From NCBI GenBank assembly GCA_017354095.1, contig JAFMRP010000392.1:1-5562 (forward strand): a stretch of 5,562 nt of DNA, in the 5' to 3' direction. Positions within the stretch are counted from its first letter, which is position 1. Each line of letters starts with the position of its first letter. This stretch comes from Ktedonobacteraceae bacterium (GTDB lineage: Bacteria; Chloroflexota; Ktedonobacteria; Ktedonobacterales; Ktedonobacteraceae). The notes beneath the pieces were generated by a model. That model ran no database searches and was not told the DNA's origin. It was given only the letters and a program-made list of their open reading frames with translations. Made by a program: the position numbers and the translations under genes. Positions 1 through 5,562 of the stretch are shown here, one piece after another.

Positions 1-1
1 C

Positions 2-901
2 GGTATGCGCTACATCGTCGACATCCTGCGCGGAGCCAATACACAGAAAATTCGCGACCTGGGCCACAACCAGCTCTCAACCTATGGTATCGGTAGAGAC
101 TTGAGCGCGGAAGAGTGGCTGCGCCTTGGCCGGGCGCTGTTACAGCAGGGATTGCTGAGCGCAACGGATGACGGCTACCCGGTGCTCCGGCTCAACAAAA
201 ACTCGGTGGAGATATTGCGCCAGCAGCGGCGCGTTGAGATGGTGGCGGCTCCGCTCCAGCAAAAGAAGGTAAGCGATGACATGGCCCTGCAACTGCGCCC
301 TGAAGAACTGGGGTTGTTCCAGCACCTACGTAACCTGCGCAAAGAGCTTGCGGACGAACAGATGGTCCCTCCGTACGTCATTTTCCCGGATAGCAGTTTG
401 CAGGCCATGGCCCGGCAGCGCCCGCAAAGTGAGGATCAGTTCGCTCGCATTCCGGGTGTTGGAGATCGCAAGCTAGAGGCTTACTTTACGCCCTTTTCCC
501 GTGCTATTCAAGACTATTGTGATCAGCATAACCTGGAGATGGGGCTGGACCTGGCTCATAAAGCGCCGAAGAAGGCAGCCGCGGCTCCACACAGCAGCGC
601 CGGTCCCTCCACACGTCAATATACGCTCGACCTTTATCGAGAGGGACGCAGCATAGAAGAGATAGCCGAGATACGCAATCTGAAGCCCTCCACCATTGTT
701 GGTCACCTGTCCGACCTGATTGAGGCCGGGGAGACGATACGCGTGGATGGATTGATCCAGCCCGGGCACTATCAGGCGATCATTAACGCTCTCCAACAGG
801 TGGAAGGCGAAGCGCTCAAACCGGTCAAAGAGCTGCTGGGGGACGACTATTCCTACGAGGAGATTCGCCTGGCTCGGGCGCTGCTACGTCGTCCCCAGTA
901 G
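2..901 (+). CDS. recQ: ATP-dependent DNA helicase RecQ, C-terminal part (partial at 5' end)
   Basis: This is the C-terminal half of a RecQ-family 3'-5' DNA helicase, which unwinds DNA during recombination and replication-fork repair. The frame is open to the window edge (a Gly codon at 2-4 precedes the ATG at 5), and the DEAH helicase core and zinc-binding region are missing, so the ATG at 5 is internal rather than a start. Counting from that Met, residues 1-75 are the RQC winged helix (RGANTQKIRDLGH and TYGIGRDLS closely resemble E. coli RecQ). Residues 98-172 are an HRDC domain (VPPYVIFPDSSL and the hairpin IPGVGDRKLEAY) for single-strand DNA binding. A flexible Ala/Pro/Lys-rich linker spans about 183-204. 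Residues 205-297 form a third domain with helix-turn-helix character (EGRSIEEIAEIRNLKPSTIVGHL), like the HTH_40 tail of many non-enteric RecQ proteins. The gene ends in TAG and converges on the histidine kinase gene. Family assignment is firm; only the missing core is unseen. Confidence 0.95.
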   Translation, partial: GMRYIVDILRGANTQKIRDLGHNQLSTYGIGRDLSAEEWLRLGRALLQQGLLSATDDGYPVLRLNKNSVEILRQQRRVEMVAAPLQQKKVSDDMALQLRPEELGLFQHLRNLRKELADEQMVPPYVIFPDSSLQAMARQRPQSEDQFARIPGVGDRKLEAYFTPFSRAIQDYCDQHNLEMGLDLAHKAPKKAAAAPHSSAGPSTRQYTLDLYREGRSIEEIAEIRNLKPSTIVGHLSDLIEAGETIRVDGLIQPGHYQAIINALQQVEGEALKPVKELLGDDYSYEEIRLARALLRRPQ

Positions 902-922
902 GTGGCGGCATAAAGGCTCTAT

Positions 923-962
923 GGGCGAAGATCAGCAAGCTACTTGCTTCATTTCTTCGCCT
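923..962. terminator. Two-part hairpin between convergent genes, possible bidirectional terminator
   Basis: An outer 7-bp stem pairs GGCGAAG (924-930) with CTTCGCC (955-961), extendable by a G-T pair (923/962). After a 3x6 internal loop, an inner perfect 6-bp stem pairs AGCAAG (934-939) with CTTGCT (943-948) around a CTA loop. It lies between the recQ stop and the end of the kinase gene, covering the kinase stop codon. Neither side is followed by a clear T-run, so a classic intrinsic terminator is not supported. It may end or protect both convergent transcripts, or be chance. Confidence 0.3.
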
Positions 963-3105
963 GTAATTGAGGGTCGGTCACAGCGAGCGGTAGAGTAACA
1001 AAGAAGGTGGCTCCCTTTCCCTCGGTGCTCTCCACCCAAATACGGCCTCGATGGTGGGTAATCACCTCTTTTACCAGGTAGAGGCCGATGCCAAAGCCAC
1101 TGATCGAAGGGTCAAGATGAGGAGAGCGATAGAAGCGCTTAAAAATGTGCGCTATGTCGCCGGAGGGGATCCCAATCCCTTCATCTTTGACCCAGATGAG
1201 CACTTCATCAGGGCTGCTGGACGCGATGCGGACGCCAACCTCGATCTTGCCACCTGCGGGGCTATATTTAATCGCGTTGCTGATCAGGTTGTTAAAGACT
1301 TGAGTGATCCGCTTCTCATCGATCGATACAAACAACTGGTCGTGTGCAGAGAGTCCTTCCAGTTTAAGAGAGATCTGGTGGAGCCTGGTCGTAATATTCT
1401 GGCCTCCAATAACCTGTCTCAAGAGTTGTAAGAGATCGTGTGAAGCGCATTGTAAGGCAAATTGGGCCTGCTCGATCCGCGAAATATCGAGCATTTCATC
1501 GATGAGCCTGGTCAGGTGCTGGCTTTGCTCGCTAATACTGGTGAGCGCATAATGAGTGAGCGAGTCCAGGGGAACATTTTTCTCTTGAGTCAGTTTGATC
1601 TGAAGGATTTCGGTAAAACCCTGAATGACGGTAATAGGTGTACGCAGTTCATGATTGATAATGGCAAGAAATTCGTTTTTATGCTGTTCGAGACTTTTTT
1701 GCTCGGTCACGTCCTGGAACACGATCATGGCGCCGGTCATAATACCGTTATCTGCGTAGAGCGGCGCGCTAGAAGTCAGGGTGATAATTCTTTTGCCATC
1801 GGGCCGGGCTACGAGTGTCTCTTTGCTATGAACTGTTTCACCACAAAGTGCGCGAATGACGACAAAGTTCCAGGGGGGCAGGCGCTGGTTATTCAGGTGT
1901 GGCGTACCCTGTGGAGGTGTAGAGGGGCCGTGCGAATAATGATGGAAAGGAATAGTAACCAGTTCATCCAGTGTATAGCCCAACAATTGTGCGGCAGCAG
2001 GATTGGCGTAGCTGATCGAGCCATCGGAAACCTCGGCGATAAGGATAGCTTCAGGCAGCTGGTCAAGGATTGAGCGCAGGCGATTATGTTCACGCCCAAT
2101 CTGAGTGATAAGCCGCGCGTGGGCCAGGCCTGCGGCGATATGCACGCCACTTTCGATAAGCGTACTTTTTTCAACGCCATCCAGTGAGATGGGGTGGTCG
2201 AAGGTAGCACAGAGCGTGCCTTCAAAGTGATCACCGAACCAGAGCGGGACGCAGATGTAGCCACGATCACCACTCAAAACGATAGGATGATTTTTCTGCG
2301 CCTTGCCGGAGACGACCGCCTCCTGAAGATCTTCAACAACGATCGGCTCGCGGTGGGAGAATGCCAGCCTGGTCAGGGGCATCATGCGCTCGTAAGGGAT
2401 GGTGCTCATTTGCCTCTGAAGACGCTCAAAGCCGGGTGGCGTGTGAGCACAGAGCAGGCGCATCACCTTCTGTTCGGGTTTATCGATATGCAGACAGGCG
2501 GTGTTGGCTTGAAAATGGGTGCGAATGGCTTCCAGGGCCATATTGCCGATGCGGGTGGCATCCAGCGTCTCTTGAACACCGCGCGCTATGGTTCCCACCA
2601 CTTCCAGACGCTTCTTTTCCGCTTCAACCTGTTGATTCTCGCGGCGCAGCTGGCGTTGTGCTGATTCCATACGTTGGCGCTGCTGAACCTGTTCGGTGAT
2701 CTCGCTGGTGGTGTGAATCAAGTGGGTGATGTGCCCCTCTTCGTCCTGCACGGGGTCCACCGCCCAGTTCCAATAGGTCGTGCCCTGTTTGGCTGTGAGA
2801 AAGGCGAACTCTGAGCTGCGATAAGGTTCGCCAGATTCCGCAACCTGGCGGAAGGCAGGGAGTACCCCATTGGCTTCGACATCAATGCCCCAGTCGTTAT
2901 CGACCCCCCATTCTGTAATGGAGACACCCAGTGCACGCCCGTTGTGCCAGCGAGGATCCAGGTAGGCATCTAACAGTGCCAGGTAGGCCTGGTTGGCTTC
3001 TAAGAGGCAGAAATTCTGTGCGTCAAAGACAGCCAGGCCCACGGGCGTATAACGTAACATCATTGATGAGAGCTGGGTTGCCATGAGACCTGTGTACGTA
3101 TTCAC
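949..3105 (-). CDS. Soluble PAS-GAF-PAS sensor histidine kinase
   Basis: This 718-aa protein is a complete sensor histidine kinase that autophosphorylates on histidine and would pass the phosphate to a response regulator. Approximate domain order: PAS at 14-140 (ends HTTSEITEQ), a charged, probably coiled-coil linker at 137-170, GAF at 173-333, a second PAS at 340-468 (SISYANPAAAQLLGYT, ending FQDVTEQ), HisKA at 475-545, and HATPase_c at 590-708. The H-box is NHELRTP with His485; Glu486 and Thr489 fit the HExxT phosphatase motif, so it may also dephosphorylate its partner. The ATP-binding N-box (N606, N610), G1 (DEGIGIP, 641-647), F-box (F655, F658) and G2 (GFGIGL, 670-675) are all intact. 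No signal peptide or membrane segment is visible, suggesting cytoplasmic sensing of an unknown small ligand, redox state or light. The start is GTG at 3105, chosen for its ribosome binding site; an ATG at 3084 is the alternative. No response regulator is in the window, so it looks orphan. It has its own promoter at about 3160. Confidence 0.95.
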   Translation of the reverse strand: MNTYTGLMATQLSSMMLRYTPVGLAVFDAQNFCLLEANQAYLALLDAYLDPRWHNGRALGVSITEWGVDNDWGIDVEANGVLPAFRQVAESGEPYRSSEFAFLTAKQGTTYWNWAVDPVQDEEGHITHLIHTTSEITEQVQQRQRMESAQRQLRRENQQVEAEKKRLEVVGTIARGVQETLDATRIGNMALEAIRTHFQANTACLHIDKPEQKVMRLLCAHTPPGFERLQRQMSTIPYERMMPLTRLAFSHREPIVVEDLQEAVVSGKAQKNHPIVLSGDRGYICVPLWFGDHFEGTLCATFDHPISLDGVEKSTLIESGVHIAAGLAHARLITQIGREHNRLRSILDQLPEAILIAEVSDGSISYANPAAAQLLGYTLDELVTIPFHHYSHGPSTPPQGTPHLNNQRLPPWNFVVIRALCGETVHSKETLVARPDGKRIITLTSSAPLYADNGIMTGAMIVFQDVTEQKSLEQHKNEFLAIINHELRTPITVIQGFTEILQIKLTQEKNVPLDSLTHYALTSISEQSQHLTRLIDEMLDISRIEQAQFALQCASHDLLQLLRQVIGGQNITTRLHQISLKLEGLSAHDQLFVSIDEKRITQVFNNLISNAIKYSPAGGKIEVGVRIASSSPDEVLIWVKDEGIGIPSGDIAHIFKRFYRSPHLDPSISGFGIGLYLVKEVITHHRGRIWVESTEGKGATFFVTLPLAVTDPQLQAKK

Positions 3106-3112
3106 GAGTTTT

Positions 3113-3118
3113 TCCTTT
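3113..3118 (-). promoter_or_regulatory. Ribosome binding site supporting the GTG start of the histidine kinase
   Basis: On the minus strand AAAGGA ends 7 nt before the GTG at 3105-3103. The next in-frame ATG (3084) is preceded only by a weak ACAGGT-like match. The spacing and sequence therefore favour the GTG start, adding seven residues (MNTYTGL) before the alternative Met. Confidence 0.65.
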
Positions 3119-3131
3119 AATCAGCCAACCG

Positions 3132-3148
3132 AGCATAGTAATAGCATA
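3132..3148. repeat. AGCATA direct repeat spaced one helical turn
   Basis: AGCATA occurs at 3132-3137 and again at 3143-3148, offset by exactly 11 bp, so both copies face the same side of the helix. They sit just downstream of the predicted kinase transcription start, where a bound repressor could act. The repeat is short and no known regulator is recognised, so it may be coincidental. Confidence 0.3.
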
Positions 3149-3155
3149 TTCATAG

Positions 3156-3164
3156 ATTATATCA
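3156..3164 (-). promoter_or_regulatory. Extended -10 promoter for the histidine kinase
   Basis: The minus strand reads TGATATAAT: a perfect TATAAT -10 box (3161-3156) with the TGn extension (3164-3162) that lets sigma-70-type polymerase initiate without a strong -35. Transcription should start near 3149, giving a leader of about 44 nt before the GTG. A perfect TTGACA lies at 3193-3188, but 26 nt from this -10, which is too far; it could instead serve a weaker TAAAGT box (3169-3164) at 18 nt spacing. The rest of the 201-bp gap (3106-3306) shows no gene and no convincing terminator for the upstream ligase operon. Confidence 0.6.
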
Positions 3165-3171
3165 CTTTAAA

Positions 3172-3183
3172 TGATGCTGATGC
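3172..3183. repeat. Tandem TGATGC hexamer pair upstream of the -10 box
   Basis: TGATGC is repeated twice with no gap, occupying the spacer and -35 region of the predicted kinase promoter (GCATCA twice on the minus strand). It could be an activator contact site or simple slippage-prone sequence. Confidence 0.3.
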
Positions 3184-3306
3184 CGCCTGTCAAGGTACCT
3201 GGCGTAGAGACAGTACGAGGAGGCCAGTTCGCATGATAGGCAGACTGATGAGCCATCGTTGCTGACAAGAAAATCGAACTGCTTCCTGGCAATGGTAGCA
3301 CCTGAC

Positions 3307-4578
3307 CTATGTTCTCTGCCGGCGATCTTCCACGCGTCTCGCCTTCAGTTCAAAGCGCGGTAGTGTGCCGGGGGTAACGGCGACGGTTGGAATGCGCAGG
3401 TGAAAGGCAAGGTGCAGTTCCTCCTGGACAATTGGAACAAGGCTGGTGGGGCATTCTACCTGGAGCGCGATCTCATCCATCGCTCCGTTTCGTGTCACAA
3501 TGACGCGATATTCAGCCACCTCGGGGAAGCGGTGAAGCACCTCGGCCAGTCCCGATGGATAGACATTGACACCACGCACAATCAACATATCGTCGCTGCG
3601 CCCCAGGATGCCACCCTCCAGCATCAAGAAGGTGCGACCACAGGGACAGGTATATCCTCCGTGGCGTACAAGATCGCCGGTACGGTAGCGCAGCGCCGGG
3701 CTGCCCCAGCGGCCAAGGTTAGTGAGCACCAATTCGCCGACTTCACCCTCTTGTACCGGCTGCGCGCTGGAAGGATCGATGATTTCGGCGATAAATTCCG
3801 CCTCGTTGACATGCACGCCGCGCTGCTCGGTGCAAGCGAAACCGAAGGCGCCCATCTCGGTCATGCCAGCGTGATCGTAGGTACGCGCGCCCCAGGCCTG
3901 TTCTATGCGCCTACGTGTCGCCGGGATAGAGGTACCGGGCTCACCCGCATGAATGGTCACACGGACCGTAGACGCGCTGATATCGATGTGGTGCTCGTGG
4001 GCCACTTCGGCCAGACGCAGTGCATAGCTGGGCGTGCAGACAAGCACGGTCGCGCCAACATCCTGTATCGCGCGCAGGCGTTGCAGTGAGTCCATGCCGC
4101 CACCGGGCACGGTCAACGCGCCAAGGCGCTTTGCTCCCTCGTAGGCCGACCAGAAGCCAATGAAGGGGCCAAAGCCGAAGGCCAGAAAGACGATATCTTC
4201 GTTTGTGACGCCTGCGGCCTCATAGACCTGGGTCCAGCATTGTGCCCACCAGTCCCAACTCTCCTGAGTATCAAGCAGTTTGAGTGGTTGCCCGGTCGTG
4301 CCTGAGGTCTGGTGCAGGCGTACATAGTTGCTCAGAGGATAGGTAAGATTGGTGCCATAAGGAGGGAAGGTTTGCTGGTCGCTGACCAGCTCTTGTTTTC
4401 GAGTAAAGGGGAGCTGTTGCAGATCAGCGAGCTGATGGAGTGCGATGGTGTCATACGTTGTAGCCAGTTTCTGGTGGTAGAAACGATTTTTTTGCAAGAC
4501 GCGTGCCAGCCCATCACGGAAGCGTGTCAGCTGATGGGCTTCAATCGCCGGGCGGGAAGCAGTTGACAATGGTGACAT
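3307..4578 (-). CDS. PaaK/CapK-family AMP-dependent acyl-CoA ligase, probably aryl-CoA forming
   Basis: This 423-aa protein belongs to the ANL adenylate-forming superfamily, in the phenylacetate-CoA ligase (PaaK)-like branch, and has that branch's usual length. It should activate a carboxylic acid with ATP to an acyl-AMP and then form the CoA thioester in the cytoplasm. The N-terminus (RFRDGLARVLQKNRFYHQKL) is PaaK-like. The phosphate-binding loop is TSGTTGQP (91-98); the adenine and Mg region is YDHAGMTEMG (234-243, Glu241); YRTGDL (298-303) supplies the ribose-binding Asp302; the hinge is GRSDDMLIVRGVNVYPS (326-342). The small C-terminal domain ends LPRFELKARRVEDRR, with Lys412 a candidate catalytic lysine. 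Cys249, Cys311 and Cys313 (CPCGR) suggest a structural metal site. The ATG at 4578 has an excellent ribosome binding site, and an in-frame TAA 27 nt upstream limits extension. It lies 56 nt downstream of a 4-hydroxybenzoyl-CoA-reductase-like subunit gene, which points to an aromatic acid substrate; 4-hydroxybenzoate, phenylacetate and others cannot be distinguished from sequence. Confidence 0.88.
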   Translation of the reverse strand: MSPLSTASRPAIEAHQLTRFRDGLARVLQKNRFYHQKLATTYDTIALHQLADLQQLPFTRKQELVSDQQTFPPYGTNLTYPLSNYVRLHQTSGTTGQPLKLLDTQESWDWWAQCWTQVYEAAGVTNEDIVFLAFGFGPFIGFWSAYEGAKRLGALTVPGGGMDSLQRLRAIQDVGATVLVCTPSYALRLAEVAHEHHIDISASTVRVTIHAGEPGTSIPATRRRIEQAWGARTYDHAGMTEMGAFGFACTEQRGVHVNEAEFIAEIIDPSSAQPVQEGEVGELVLTNLGRWGSPALRYRTGDLVRHGGYTCPCGRTFLMLEGGILGRSDDMLIVRGVNVYPSGLAEVLHRFPEVAEYRVIVTRNGAMDEIALQVECPTSLVPIVQEELHLAFHLRIPTVAVTPGTLPRFELKARRVEDRRQRT

Positions 4579-4583
4579 GAGTT

Positions 4584-4589
4584 CCTCCT
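4584..4589 (-). promoter_or_regulatory. Strong ribosome binding site of the ligase
   Basis: AGGAGG on the minus strand lies 5 nt before the ATG at 4578-4576, a near-perfect Shine-Dalgarno match that fixes the start. It is part of AGAGGAGG (4591-4584), and the CTCC at 4595-4592 could fold back on it in a small 4-bp hairpin with an AGA loop. Confidence 0.8.
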
Positions 4590-4635
4590 CTGGAGCAATT
4601 CCTTATGGTCAAAGGAGCAAACAAAAGCCTCCTCT
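4584..4635. repeat. Nested repeats in the gap between the flavin subunit and ligase genes
   Basis: Reading the minus strand, the 56-nt gap contains AGAGGAGG (4635-4628, beginning at the last base of the upstream stop codon), TTGCTCC (4620-4614), TTGCTCC (4598-4592) and AGAGGAGG (4591-4584, the ligase ribosome binding site). CTCCTTT (4617-4611) can pair with AGAGGAG of either copy over 7 bp with one G-U. This gives two mutually exclusive hairpins, only one of which blocks the ligase ribosome binding site. No T-run or internal promoter was seen, consistent with one transcript. Confidence 0.4.
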
Positions 4636-5562
4636 CACTTTTCCAGAAAGCGAGCGAGCGTACGTCGAATATAGACGGGAAGTACCTGTTTACGATAGCC
4701 CATAGTCAGATCGGCGTTATCCAGCGGTCTCGCCTGTCTGGCAGCCTTTGTTGCGACGGTCTCAATTAATTCGGGGGAGAGGCGCTGGCCAATGAGCAGG
4801 GAGGCGGCATCTGACGCCACGATGGGATAGGAGGCAACGGCACCAAGGGCGATGCGAGCATCCATAATATTTTCCTGCTCATCGAAGCGCAGTGCTGCCG
4901 CTACACCCAGCATGGGAAAGTCGAAGGAGCTGCGGCGGCGCAACTTGGTATAGACGCTGCGCCAGCCTGCGGAGGGAGACAGCAGGATCTCACCCAGCAC
5001 CTCGTCACGCGCTTTGCTATAAGGATACATCCCATCATCGCGGAAAAGATCGGAGACCGGCAGAAGGCGCTCGCCACGGACACTGAGAAGGCGCACCTGA
5101 GCACCAAGGCTCAGGAGCACGGGGGCGCTGTCCGCCGAGGAGATGGCCCAGCAGCGTGGGCTGCCTGGAGCGACCAGGCAGACATCACCATCTTTTTTCA
5201 TGCAGTAGCCGATGGAGTGCCGCCAGAATTCTGTCTGGTTGTAGTAGTTGCAGCGGGTATCCAGCAGGAGATTTCCACCGATGGTACCCATGTTGCGTAA
5301 TTGTGGCGTCGAGATAGAGGCCGCGGCGCTGGCCAGTGCCGGATAGCCGGTCAGGATAGCAGGGTGCTCGGCCAGTTGTGTCAGCGTCACACCTGAGCCG
5401 ATGCGCATCCCCTGCTCTGGCGTACCATCTATATGCTGCAGCTCGTCCAGGCCACGTAGTCCAATCAGGACGCCGGGCGTGAACTGGCGCCGTTTCATGT
5501 TGGGATACAGGTCGGTTCCGCCAGCGACCAGCATAGCCTGTTCGCCTTCCTGTGTGATGACA
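4635..5562 (-). CDS. hcrB: 4-hydroxybenzoyl-CoA reductase beta-type FAD/[4Fe-4S] subunit (partial at 5' end)
   Basis: This is the flavin subunit of a xanthine-oxidase-family molybdenum hydroxylase, which moves electrons between its Fe-S partner and the molybdenum subunit. The frame is open to the window edge (VITQEGEQA precedes Met at 5534), so that Met is internal and about 20-30 N-terminal residues are missing. Counting from it, AGGTDLYPN (4-12) and NMGTIGGN (81-88) are the two FAD pyrophosphate-binding loops, and about 195-298 is the flavoprotein C-terminal domain. Between them, Cys95, Cys111, Cys119 and Cys128 are spaced 16, 8 and 9 residues apart. This matches my recollection of the Thauera aromatica beta subunit (Cys122, 138, 146, 155), which binds an extra [4Fe-4S] cluster absent from ordinary family members. 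That insertion marks the enzyme that reductively dehydroxylates 4-hydroxybenzoyl-CoA to benzoyl-CoA. Alpha and gamma subunit genes are expected upstream, beyond the right edge. The downstream neighbour is an acyl-CoA ligase. An alternative is a related reductase acting on another aryl-CoA. Confidence 0.85.
   Translation of the reverse strand, partial: VITQEGEQAMLVAGGTDLYPNMKRRQFTPGVLIGLRGLDELQHIDGTPEQGMRIGSGVTLTQLAEHPAILTGYPALASAAASISTPQLRNMGTIGGNLLLDTRCNYYNQTEFWRHSIGYCMKKDGDVCLVAPGSPRCWAISSADSAPVLLSLGAQVRLLSVRGERLLPVSDLFRDDGMYPYSKARDEVLGEILLSPSAGWRSVYTKLRRRSSFDFPMLGVAAALRFDEQENIMDARIALGAVASYPIVASDAASLLIGQRLSPELIETVATKAARQARPLDNADLTMGYRKQVLPVYIRRTLARFLEK

Noticed and set aside
5..7. ATG at position 5 as a start of a short RecQ-C-terminal-only protein
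   Set aside because: The frame continues upstream with the Gly expected before this Met in RecQ proteins, and the Met aligns inside the RQC domain, so the window simply cuts the gene.
1462..2073. A 203-codon open frame on the plus strand inside the histidine kinase gene
   Set aside because: It is antisense to the PAS2-HisKA part of the kinase, whose motifs are all conserved. The frame's protein has no recognisable domain, and such frames are common opposite GC-rich coding sequence.
3083..3265. A 60-codon plus-strand frame across the kinase promoter region
   Set aside because: It begins inside the kinase coding sequence, has no ribosome binding site and crosses the minus-strand promoter. Its composition shows no domain or membrane segment.
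3230..3306. Terminator of the ligase operon just after its stop codon
   Set aside because: A T-rich patch (GATTTTCTT on the minus strand) is present, but only a 4-bp TGCT/AGCA stem with a long loop precedes it, too weak to call.
3400..4089. A 229-codon open frame on the plus strand inside the ligase gene
   Set aside because: It lies wholly opposite the ligase, which has clear ANL-superfamily motifs. The frame's product resembles no family I know and lacks a good ribosome binding site.
4560..4628. A small gene starting at TTG after the first AGAGGAGG copy
   Set aside because: The frame is about 30 codons, overlaps the ligase start and shows no recognisable content, so the repeat is better explained as untranslated sequence.
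5532..5534. ATG at 5534 as the start of the flavin subunit
   Set aside because: It falls right at the first FAD loop (MLVAGGTDL). Family members have about 25-30 residues before this point, and the frame stays open to the window edge.

Overview
This 5.6 kb window, of moderate GC by eye, carries four protein-coding genes, two of them cut by the window edges. Nothing names the organism. A RecQ helicase with an extra C-terminal helix-turn-helix domain, a soluble PAS-GAF-PAS histidine kinase and a 4-hydroxybenzoyl-CoA-reductase-like gene would together fit a soil or sediment bacterium, possibly Chloroflexota (Ktedonobacteria-like). That assignment is a guess from gene content.

Layout: positions 2-901 (+) are the C-terminal half of recQ (RQC, HRDC and HTH domains); the helicase core lies off the left edge. 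A short convergent gap of 47 bp holds a two-part hairpin. Positions 949-3105 (-) encode a complete 718-aa cytoplasmic hybrid-sensor-type histidine kinase without a receiver domain or membrane segments. A 201-bp non-coding region (3106-3306) holds a good extended -10 promoter and a GTG start with a ribosome binding site for the kinase. Positions 3307-4578 (-) encode a complete PaaK/CapK-type acyl-adenylate/CoA ligase. After a 56-bp gap, positions 4635-5562 (-) encode the FAD-binding subunit of a molybdenum hydroxylase; its four-cysteine insertion has exactly the spacing expected of the [4Fe-4S] site of 4-hydroxybenzoyl-CoA reductase beta subunits. The gene runs off the right edge.

The two right-hand genes are co-directional and probably one operon for aromatic acid metabolism: the ligase would make an aryl-CoA thioester, and the reductase (whose molybdopterin and [2Fe-2S] subunits should lie beyond the right edge) would remove a phenolic hydroxyl reductively. 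The histidine kinase has its own promoter and no partner regulator in the window, so a link to this pathway is unproven. recQ is a genome-maintenance gene that is merely adjacent. I see no tRNA, rRNA, mobile element or CRISPR array. The most interesting points are the Fe-S-type flavin subunit paired with a PaaK-like ligase, and repeats around the ligase ribosome binding site that could form alternative RNA pairings.
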